From: JAJQCI01 sp964388305
Lineage (GTDB): Bacteria; Bacillota; Clostridia; Lachnospirales; CAG-274
Length of the DNA stretch: 11,869 nucleotides
Reading direction: 5' to 3'
Assembly (NCBI GenBank): GCA_964388305.1
Contig: CAYMAA010000052.1
Span: 1 to 11,869, forward strand
Shown here: positions 6,355-11,869 of the stretch, one piece after another
Position numbering within the stretch: position 1 is the stretch's first letter
How the letters are laid out: each line of letters begins with the position of its first letter
The notes under the pieces: model-generated
The model's database searches: none
Seen by the model: only the letters and a program-made list of their open reading frames with translations
Told to the model about the DNA's origin: nothing
Translations under genes and position numbers: made by a program

Positions 6355-6819
6355 CTATTCTGTTGAATTTTTTGCCAAACAGCTAAAAAACAAATATAAA
6401 ATCGCAACAGCGGTAACAACTCCGCAAAAATCTATAAAAACATCAAAAATCTTAGGCGTTCTGCCATCGGACAAATTTTGGCTAAGCTCATCAAGCACCG
6501 CTATGCAAAGTCCCGCAGGAGGCGCAATTAAACTCCCCTTCTTATAATCTTCCGTAAAGCTTACAACGTCCAAAAATAAAAGTCCTCCCAGTACCCCGTA
6601 CTCGGAATAATGCGCAATTTTACGCAAAACATACTCCGTAAGCACATCTCCAAAGCCCGCTTTGCCCAAAAGCAAATTAATGTACCTCAAAAGTCCCATG
6701 CTCAGCTCAGATGAGTCTTTACTGTTATATGAGGACATTGCAAAAATAAAGTACAGCGCCAAAAAAGTTAATATAATAAGTACCGCCCTTACAATTCCGT
6801 TTTTTAAAAATCCGTACAT
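6355..6819 (-). CDS. VanZ-family membrane protein
   Basis: A 154-residue integral membrane protein. Hydrophobic segments lie at about 8-28, 72-86, 96-110 and 128-147, so four membrane helices are likely. Family signatures are RKIAHYSEYGVLGGLLF (66-82), DELSQ (110-114) with a following GR, and the terminal DVFIDFCGV (126-134). VanZ of the vanA cluster gives low-level teicoplanin resistance, but most members are of unknown envelope-related function, and resistance should not be assumed here. It starts two bases after the glycosyltransferase stop codon, so the two are almost certainly cotranscribed and translationally coupled. The length is typical for short VanZ proteins. Confidence 0.88.
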   Translation of the reverse strand: MYGFLKNGIVRAVLIILTFLALYFIFAMSSYNSKDSSELSMGLLRYINLLLGKAGFGDVLTEYVLRKIAHYSEYGVLGGLLFLDVVSFTEDYKKGSLIAPPAGLCIAVLDELSQNLSDGRTPKIFDVFIDFCGVVTAVAILYLFFSCLAKNSTE

Positions 6820-6821
6820 TT

Positions 6822-7709
6822 TTAAAATACCCCCGTCAAAAGAGCCGCCTTAACAACCAAATCCGTTAAAAGCTCTCCCGTTTTAAGTCTGCCCCCAAGC
6901 ATAAGCTTTATTCTTCCAAGGCCTTTTTTGTAATCAACAATGTCTTTGGCGAGTCTGCGGTTTTCCTCACTCATAATATTACCGTAATATTTAAGCAAAA
7001 GCTCTGCTTCGTCTGCCCTTAAAAACAGCTCTCCCCTTTTAATCCCCATAAAATATCTTTTTATTCGGCTTAAAAAATCCGCCCTTTCTCCAATAGCGTT
7101 TCCCTCGTGCTGACGATATAAAATGTAAGCCTCGCTGTCATAAAAAACGTCCGCCCCTATCGCAAAAGCCGCCCTGTAAATCCATGTATCGTGCATGCTT
7201 ATTTTGTCGCAGCATATACCCTTCAGCCTTTCCATAAGCCTTTTGTTAAAAACAACCGTGCAGCCTGCGGCATAATTTTTAGCCATAGCCGCCCCAAAGC
7301 AAAGCCTCGGCTTGCTTCTGCTTACGCCCAGCCTGTTAAGGTCTTTGTCCGCAATTATCCTTTCGGAAAAATATAATGCTTCCCTTTCACTTTTTTTTAA
7401 AAATCCAACCGCCCTTTCAAGCTTTTCCGGCAGCCAGAAATCGTCCTGATCGCAAAATGCGTAAAAATCACTTTCACCGCATTTTTCAATTAAATCAAAA
7501 AAGCTCCTTTTCGCCCCAATGTTTTTACCCTTGTAAAATTCAATTCTGCCGTCATTAAAGCCTTTTACAGCTTTTTCCGAGCCGTCTGTTGAGCCGTCAT
7601 CTCTTATAAGCAGCTTTACATCAATGTTTGTCTGATTTAAAACACTTTCTATCTGCTGTTTTATAAACCGTTCTCCGTTGCAGACAGACATTAAAACCGT
7701 AACTTTCAT
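6822..7709 (-). CDS. Family 2 glycosyltransferase
   Basis: A 295-residue GT-A fold enzyme that should transfer a sugar from a nucleotide-sugar donor to an envelope glycan; the substrate cannot be read from sequence. The N-terminus has the GT2 pattern VTVLMSVCNGERFIKQQIESVLNQT (3-27). The nucleotide-binding RDDGS is at 36-40 and the metal-binding CDQDDFW at 86-92. A YRQHEGNAIG segment toward the C-terminus recalls the rhamnosyltransferase-like GT2 subgroup. No signal peptide or clear membrane helix is seen, so it is probably cytoplasmic or peripheral. GGAGAG precedes ATG 7709. It has its own promoter and forms a two-gene unit with the VanZ-family gene. It is not part of a larger polysaccharide cluster in this window. 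Confidence 0.92.
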   Translation of the reverse strand: MKVTVLMSVCNGERFIKQQIESVLNQTNIDVKLLIRDDGSTDGSEKAVKGFNDGRIEFYKGKNIGAKRSFFDLIEKCGESDFYAFCDQDDFWLPEKLERAVGFLKKSEREALYFSERIIADKDLNRLGVSRSKPRLCFGAAMAKNYAAGCTVVFNKRLMERLKGICCDKISMHDTWIYRAAFAIGADVFYDSEAYILYRQHEGNAIGERADFLSRIKRYFMGIKRGELFLRADEAELLLKYYGNIMSEENRRLAKDIVDYKKGLGRIKLMLGGRLKTGELLTDLVVKAALLTGVF

Positions 7710-7751
7710 TTTAATCTCTCCAAATCAAAAACCTCTTGGCTTTATGTGCTA

Positions 7752-7780
7752 ATTCTACCACATTTATATTATTCTTTCAA
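7752..7780 (-). promoter_or_regulatory. Vegetative promoter of glycosyltransferase/VanZ unit
   Basis: On the minus strand, -35 TTGAAA (7780-7775) is followed after 17 bases by -10 TAGAAT (7757-7752). A start near 7745 leaves a leader of about 36 bases before ATG 7709. It lies in the 97-base gap after the DUF1624-type gene, which shows no terminator, so read-through from hisC remains possible. Confidence 0.65.
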
Positions 7781-7806
7781 ATTATATTAAATGAAAACCG
7801 TCCTTG

Positions 7807-8505
7807 TTATACAAAATATTTATAAACAACCAGCAATACACCGTAAATTACCGGCTGATGAATAATATAAATCAAAAGCGAGCGCCTGCCTAAAAATTCA
7901 AGGGGTTTAAACCTAAATGTATTGAGATATTTTAAAAGGTCGGCTTTTTTTATAAAAGCATATAAATAATAGCCAAAGCCAAACATAAAAATCCACGGTA
8001 TTAAAGGAAAATAATCCGAGGAATAAAACCCCTCATAAGGAAAACCCAAAAATGCGGTAAACATATTATAACCGCCAAATTTACTTATATCCCCAAGTAA
8101 AATATACAGCAAAAGGCACAGTAACATACCGGGTAAAGGCTTTACATTGCTTAAATTTGTGTCCAACGGCACAAACAATGCCATAGAAACCCCCAAAAAT
8201 GTTAATATGCCAAAAACAATTCTTCTTTCATACATAAACAGCGCCGTAAAAAGACTTACAAGCACGCCAAGAGCAAAAACTACCCCTGCCCTTTTCAGCC
8301 GCCGTTTTCCAAGCCTAAAGCAAAATCCGCTTATAATTATAAATCCAAGGCAAATAAATCTTTCCCAAAAAAAGCCAAAATCGCCCACAAACCAATCCGC
8401 TTTAAACTCAAATAAATATACCATATCCCATAATAAATGGTAAATAACCATATTTACAATAATAAAGCCTCTTAAAAGGTCAATGCTGCCGTATCTGCCG
8501 TTCAT
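7807..8505 (-). CDS. DUF1624 / HGSNAT-like membrane acyltransferase homologue
   Basis: A 232-residue polytopic membrane protein with about seven hydrophobic segments. The N-terminal GSIDLLRGFIIVNMVIYHLLWD (residues 6-27), with a conserved histidine at 23, and the C-terminal FLGRRSLLIYIIHQPVIYG fit the DUF1624 / heparan-alpha-glucosaminide N-acetyltransferase catalytic-domain family. In bacteria the substrate is unknown; transfer of acetyl groups onto an envelope sugar is inference. I chose ATG 8505: a GAGGA site lies 12 bases upstream, the family motif begins immediately after, and it overlaps hisC by only 26 bases. ATG 8553 would add 16 residues that merely shadow the hisC reading frame and has no ribosome binding site. 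The overlap implies an operon with hisC. Confidence 0.85.
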   Translation of the reverse strand: MNGRYGSIDLLRGFIIVNMVIYHLLWDMVYLFEFKADWFVGDFGFFWERFICLGFIIISGFCFRLGKRRLKRAGVVFALGVLVSLFTALFMYERRIVFGILTFLGVSMALFVPLDTNLSNVKPLPGMLLCLLLYILLGDISKFGGYNMFTAFLGFPYEGFYSSDYFPLIPWIFMFGFGYYLYAFIKKADLLKYLNTFRFKPLEFLGRRSLLIYIIHQPVIYGVLLVVYKYFV

Positions 8506-9565
8506 TTGCCAAATAGTCCTCAACAGCGCAAATAAGCGCCTTAACCTGTTCATCAGTGCCTACGGTTATTCTCAAATAATTTTTAATTCTCTCACCGTTA
8601 AAATGCCTTACATATATCTTTTTTGAGCTTAAATACTCAAACAGTCCGCAGCAGTCGCAGCCCTCTTTTGTTGTAAATACAAAATTTGCGGAAGATGGCA
8701 GGGTTGTAAAACCAAGCCTGTTAAGCTCGTTTGTTAAATATGCCCTTGTGGACTTAATTTTTCCAACACATTCATTAAAATAATCATTGTCCTTAATTGC
8801 CGCCGTTCCCGCAGCCTTTGCAAGAGTGTCTATTGTGTAGGAGTTGAAGGAATTTTTTACAGCCTCCAAAATTCCTATAAGCTCCTTGTTCGCAAAAGCA
8901 TAGCCAAGCCTTGCGCCAGCCAACGCACGGGACTTTGAAAATGTCTGCACAACCACAAGATTATCGTATTTGTCAATAAGCCTGCTAACACTGCCCTCAT
9001 CGCAAAAGTCCACATAAGCCTCGTCTATAATAACAACGCTGTCCCTGTTTTTTTCAATTATTCTTTCAATGTTTTCTTTCTTCTCATAAATTGCCGTAGG
9101 CGCATTGGGGTTTGGTATAACAACACCCCCGTTTTCCTCAAAAAAGCCCTCAACATCTATTGTAAAGTCATTTTTTAAAGGAATTGTTTTGTAAGGTATT
9201 TTAAAAAGCTCTGCCCATACATTGTAAAAGGAATAGGTTATATCGGGAAACAAAACAGGCTTTTGAGAGTTGAAAAATGCCTTAAAGCAAAATGCCAAAA
9301 CCTCGTCGGAGCCGTTGCCCAGAAACACCTGTTCTCCCTTAACGCCGTATTTTTCACCTAAAAGCCGCCTTAACTCATTGCAATTAAAGTCGGGGTATAA
9401 ATTAAGCCTGTTGGCGTCAAAGTCCGCAATCGCCTCCGAAACCTTTGGGGAGGGAGCGTAGGGACATTCGTTTGTGTTAAGCTTAATAAGCTCCTTCTCC
9501 TGCGGCTGTTCTCCGGGTACATAAGGCACAATATCAATCATCTTTTTCTTTAGTTCAACATTCAT
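8480..9565 (-). CDS. hisC: Histidinol-phosphate aminotransferase
   Basis: A PLP enzyme of aminotransferase class I/II that moves an amino group between glutamate and imidazole-acetol phosphate in histidine synthesis (EC 2.6.1.9). The protein has 361 residues, normal for HisC. Motifs are KLNTNECPYAPSP (28-40), GNGSDEVL (83-90), the PNPNAPT substrate loop (151-157), VVIIDEAYVDF with Asp181 and Tyr184 binding the cofactor, and SKSRALAGARLGYA with PLP lysine 211 and Arg219. GGAG lies nine bases before ATG 9565. No other his gene is in view, so aromatic amino acid transamination is a possible alternative or second role, as HisC-like enzymes are known to do this in some bacteria. It has its own promoter and overlaps the downstream membrane-protein gene. 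Confidence 0.93.
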   Translation of the reverse strand: MNVELKKKMIDIVPYVPGEQPQEKELIKLNTNECPYAPSPKVSEAIADFDANRLNLYPDFNCNELRRLLGEKYGVKGEQVFLGNGSDEVLAFCFKAFFNSQKPVLFPDITYSFYNVWAELFKIPYKTIPLKNDFTIDVEGFFEENGGVVIPNPNAPTAIYEKKENIERIIEKNRDSVVIIDEAYVDFCDEGSVSRLIDKYDNLVVVQTFSKSRALAGARLGYAFANKELIGILEAVKNSFNSYTIDTLAKAAGTAAIKDNDYFNECVGKIKSTRAYLTNELNRLGFTTLPSSANFVFTTKEGCDCCGLFEYLSSKKIYVRHFNGERIKNYLRITVGTDEQVKALICAVEDYLANERQIRQH

Positions 9566-9617
9566 TTATATCATCTCCAAAGCGTTGTATTTGCAAAAAA
9601 CTTAATTATCCGCAAAA

Positions 9618-9646
9618 ATAATAACATAATATGAAAGACCTGTCAA
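9618..9646 (-). promoter_or_regulatory. Vegetative promoter of hisC
   Basis: On the minus strand, a perfect -35 TTGACA (9646-9641) is followed after 17 bases by -10 TATTAT (9623-9618). A start near 9611 leaves a leader of about 46 bases before ATG 9565, too short for a T-box. The promoter diverges from the nfnA promoter about 100 bases away. Confidence 0.7.
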
Positions 9647-9742
9647 CAAGGGTTTTTCCGCCTGATATTGTATAATTATCGCAAATAACCGATCCGTAAT
9701 TTCAGTATCCAATAAAAAATATTATTTTTATGTAAATACATA

Positions 9743-9771
9743 TTGAAAAATTGTGAATTTTGATGTATATT
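9743..9771 (+). promoter_or_regulatory. Vegetative promoter of nfnAB
   Basis: -35 TTGAAA (9743-9748) is followed after 17 bases by -10 TATATT (9766-9771). An AT-only stretch upstream, including the palindrome ATAAAAA / TTTTTAT (9712-9718 and 9725-9731), could act as an UP element. A start near 9778 is expected. The spacer contains TTGTGAA (9751-9757), one exact half of the Rex redox-repressor site; the second half is poor. Confidence 0.65.
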
Positions 9772-9791
9772 AAAATAAATGATTATGCGTT

Positions 9792-9810
9792 TAAGCCCGT
9801 TAGCGGCTTA
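9792..9810 (+). other. Stem-loop in the nfnA leader
   Basis: TAAGCC (9792-9797) pairs with GGCTTA (9805-9810) around a seven-base loop. It ends four bases before the ribosome binding site AAAGGAG (9815-9821) and lies within the first 35 bases of the predicted transcript. It could protect the 5' end or influence translation; no alternative fold is obvious. Confidence 0.4.
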
Positions 9811-9830
9811 TATGAAAGGAGATACTAACA

Positions 9831-10715
9831 ATGTATAAAATTGTCAGCAAACAACAATTGACGGACAATATTTATTATATGGATATTCTTGCTCCAAGAA
9901 TAGCCGCATCCTGCAAACCGGGTCAGTTTGTAATAGTTATAAAGGACGAACATGGCGAAAGAATACCCCTTACCATTGCGGATTATGACGCCGAAAAAGG
10001 CACGGTGGCAATAGTTTTCCAAACAGTAGGCAAGTCTACCATAGAGCTTGCAAAATATAACGAGGGCGATGAGGTTTTCAGCTTTGTGGGCCCTTTGGGC
10101 AGACCAAGCGATTTGTGCGGTTTATCTGCGGAAGAGCTTAAACGGAAAAAAATTGTTTTCATAGCAGGCGGTGTCGGTACTGCCCCCGTTTATCCGCAGG
10201 TAAAATATCTCCGCTCCTTAGGTGTGGATTGTGATGTCATTGTAGGCGCAAGAAGTAAAAATATACTTATTATGCTGGATAAAATGGAAAAGGCTGCCGC
10301 AAACCTTTACATAGCAACAGACGACGGCTCCTACGGCTTTAAAGGCAACGGCAGTCAGCTCCTCACAAAGCTTGTTAAGGAGGACGGCAAGGAGTATAAC
10401 CACGCTGTTGTTATAGGCCCTATGATAATGATGAAGTTTACTTCCCTTACAACAAAAGAGCTTAACATACCGACTATTGTCAGCTTAAACCCCATTATGG
10501 TAGACGGTACGGGTATGTGCGGCGCCTGCCGTGTTACCGTAGGCGGCGAGGTTAAGTTTGCCTGCGTGGACGGGCCTGAGTTTGACGGTCATAAGGTGAA
10601 TTATGACGAGGCTATGAGAAGGCAGACAATGTATAAAACGGAAGAAGGCAGGGCCATTCTTGCAATGGAAGAAAAAGACGATAACCATGTATGCGGATGC
10701 GGAGGTGCTGAATAA
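9831..10715 (+). CDS. nfnA: NfnA: transhydrogenase small subunit (FAD, 2Fe-2S)
   Basis: The 294-residue protein belongs to the dihydroorotate-dehydrogenase electron-transfer (PyrK-like) FAD/NAD(P) reductases. As NfnA it pairs with NfnB in the electron-bifurcating NADH-dependent reduced ferredoxin:NADP+ oxidoreductase, where it binds NAD(H). An FAD-binding beta-barrel at the N-terminus includes ERIPLTIADYD; a nucleotide-binding fold follows with GGVGTAPVYPQ. The 2Fe-2S site is DGTGMCGAC with a later Cys: Asp225, Cys230, Cys233 and Cys245, matching the unusual one-Asp, three-Cys ligation known for NfnA. A short CGCGG tail ends the protein. AAAGGAG lies nine bases before ATG 9831. The stop codon overlaps the nfnB start. 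Databases often name such proteins only as sulfide/dihydroorotate dehydrogenase-like; the adjacent nfnB makes Nfn the best reading. Confidence 0.9.
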   Translation: MYKIVSKQQLTDNIYYMDILAPRIAASCKPGQFVIVIKDEHGERIPLTIADYDAEKGTVAIVFQTVGKSTIELAKYNEGDEVFSFVGPLGRPSDLCGLSAEELKRKKIVFIAGGVGTAPVYPQVKYLRSLGVDCDVIVGARSKNILIMLDKMEKAAANLYIATDDGSYGFKGNGSQLLTKLVKEDGKEYNHAVVIGPMIMMKFTSLTTKELNIPTIVSLNPIMVDGTGMCGACRVTVGGEVKFACVDGPEFDGHKVNYDEAMRRQTMYKTEEGRAILAMEEKDDNHVCGCGGAE

Positions 10716-11869
10716 TGGCATTAAGTATGAAAAGAGTTCCCGTAAGAGAACAGGACCCAAAGGTAAGAGCCGCAAACTTTGATGAGGTTTGCCTTGGCTA
10801 TAATTCGGAAGAAGCTATGGAAGAGGCTAAACGCTGCTTAAACTGCAAAAACCCAAAATGCGTCAGCGGCTGCCCCGTTTCAATAAATATTCCTGCGTTT
10901 ATAAAGCTCGTTAAGGAGGGTGATTTTGAAGCGGCAGCAAAGGAAATTGCCAAATATTCCGCTCTTCCGGCGATTTGCGGCAGAGTATGCCCTCAGGAAA
11001 GCCAGTGCGAGGGTAAATGCGTTATGGGCATTAAGGGCGACCCTGTTTCAATAGGAAAGCTGGAAAGATTTGTAGCAGACTGGTCACATGATAATAATAT
11101 AGACCTTTCCGCCAAGCTCCCCTCCAACGGTAAAAGGGTTGCCGTTATAGGCGCAGGCCCTGCAGGTCTTACATGCGCGGGAGATTTGGCTAAACAAGGC
11201 TACTCCGTTAAGGTTTTTGAGGCGCTTCATAAAACAGGCGGTGTTCTTTCTTACGGAATACCCGAGTTCCGTTTGCCAAAGGACAGAATTGTGGCAAAGG
11301 AAATTGAATGTATAGAAAAATTAGGCGTAGAGTTTGAAACAGACGTTATTATAGGTAAAACTATAACAATAGACGAGCTTATTGAAAAGGAAGGCTATGA
11401 CGCCATATTTATAGGCTCGGGAGCAGGCTTGCCGCGTTTTATGGGTATCCCGGGGGAAATTGCCAACGGCGTGGTTTCCGCCAATGAGTACCTTACAAGA
11501 GTAAACCTTATGAAAGCATACAGAGATGATTACGATACTCCCGTTAAGCTTGCCAAAAAAGTATGTGTTGTGGGCGGCGGAAACGTAGCAATGGATGCGG
11601 CAAGAACCGCTCTCCGTTTGGGTGCTGAAACACACATTGTTTACAGAAGAAGCGAAGTAGAACTGCCTGCAAGAGTAGAGGAGGTTCACCACGCAAAGGA
11701 AGAGGGAATTATATTCAATCTTCTTACAAACCCAACAGAAATTTTAACGGACGAAAACGGCTGGGTAAAGGGTATGCGTGTTATTAAAATGGAATTGGGA
11801 GAGCCTGACGCCGGCGGCAGACGCAGACCTGTGGAAATTCCCGGGTCGGAATACGAAATTGAGTGCGAT
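10715..11869 (+). CDS. nfnB: NfnB: transhydrogenase large subunit (GltD-like), 3' truncated
   Basis: This is an open frame of 385 codons running off the right edge without a stop; homologues are about 465 residues, so some 80 are missing. It starts at ATG 10715 within TAATG, overlapping the nfnA stop, with GGAGG at 10701-10705. The N-terminal iron-sulfur domain has CLNCKNPKC with the following GCP (Cys41, 44, 49, 53) and ICGRVCPQESQCEGKC (Cys88, 92, 98, 102), ligands for two 4Fe-4S clusters. The FAD site is VIGAGPAG (144-151) and the NADP(H)-binding motif VVGGGNVAMDAA begins at 285. In the Nfn complex, NADPH is oxidised at the bifurcating FAD, sending one electron to ferredoxin and one toward NAD+ through NfnA; the reaction is reversible. 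The glutamate synthase small subunit is a homologous alternative, made less likely by the adjacent nfnA. Confidence 0.93.
   Translation, partial: MALSMKRVPVREQDPKVRAANFDEVCLGYNSEEAMEEAKRCLNCKNPKCVSGCPVSINIPAFIKLVKEGDFEAAAKEIAKYSALPAICGRVCPQESQCEGKCVMGIKGDPVSIGKLERFVADWSHDNNIDLSAKLPSNGKRVAVIGAGPAGLTCAGDLAKQGYSVKVFEALHKTGGVLSYGIPEFRLPKDRIVAKEIECIEKLGVEFETDVIIGKTITIDELIEKEGYDAIFIGSGAGLPRFMGIPGEIANGVVSANEYLTRVNLMKAYRDDYDTPVKLAKKVCVVGGGNVAMDAARTALRLGAETHIVYRRSEVELPARVEEVHHAKEEGIIFNLLTNPTEILTDENGWVKGMRVIKMELGEPDAGGRRRPVEIPGSEYEIECD

Noticed and set aside
8506..8553. Longer start for the DUF1624-type protein
   Set aside because: The extra 16 residues come from DNA already encoding the HisC C-terminus, no ribosome binding site precedes ATG 8553, and family homology starts after ATG 8505.
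9671..9676. Perfect TATAAT on the plus strand
   Set aside because: No acceptable -35 lies 16-18 bases upstream, and the promoter at 9743-9771 is better placed for nfnA.
11321..11692. 123-codon minus-strand frame
   Set aside because: Antisense to nfnB, which has clear FAD and NADP motifs across the same bases.
1..11869. Mobile elements, CRISPR arrays, toxin-antitoxin or phage genes
   Set aside because: No transposase, integrase, regularly spaced direct repeats or phage-like proteins were seen in any frame; gene content is housekeeping.

Overview
The window looks like ordinary chromosome from an anaerobic, endospore-forming member of the Clostridia, plausibly Lachnospirales-like. The evidence is a full-length spoIVA, strong AGGAGG-type ribosome binding sites, a T-box leader on glyS, ATP-type PEP carboxykinase, an electron-bifurcating transhydrogenase pair (nfnAB), and moderately AT-rich DNA with very AT-rich intergenic promoters. 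No mobile element, CRISPR array or obvious recent insertion is visible. The genus cannot be fixed from the sequence alone.

Layout, left to right. tRNA-Leu(CAA) lies on the minus strand at the left edge with its own promoter. Diverging from it is a small sporulation block on the plus strand: a cysteine-rich 294-residue protein with a Cys-Gly tail, behind a sigma-K-like promoter, followed by spoIVA, the ATPase that forms the basement layer of the spore coat. A bidirectional terminator at 2775-2802 separates spoIVA from convergent pckA. From about 2.8 to 9.6 kb everything is on the minus strand, in four transcription units with recognisable vegetative promoters: pckA; glyS with a T-box riboswitch; a glycosyltransferase/VanZ pair; and hisC with a DUF1624-type membrane protein. 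At 9.57-9.83 kb a divergent promoter region starts the plus-strand nfnA-nfnB operon. nfnB runs off the right edge, with 385 codons present and no stop.

How the genes work together. The left block serves spore-coat assembly in the mother cell. pckA and nfnAB belong to central carbon and redox metabolism (PEP/oxaloacetate exchange, and NADH/NADPH/ferredoxin balancing). glyS is regulated by uncharged tRNA-Gly through its leader. The glycosyltransferase/VanZ pair and the DUF1624 protein are envelope-associated by family resemblance only.

I found no clear new multi-gene system. The most interesting signals are small: (i) a 12-bp perfect inverted repeat around the spoIVA start region, whose left arm lies upstream of the predicted start of spoIVA's own transcript and whose right arm contains the ribosome binding site; (ii) a probable uncharacterised spore-coat protein; and (iii) a T-box whose only visible terminator is a short helix stacked beneath the antiterminator. 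All promoter, hairpin and terminator calls were made by eye and have not been folded or scored by software.
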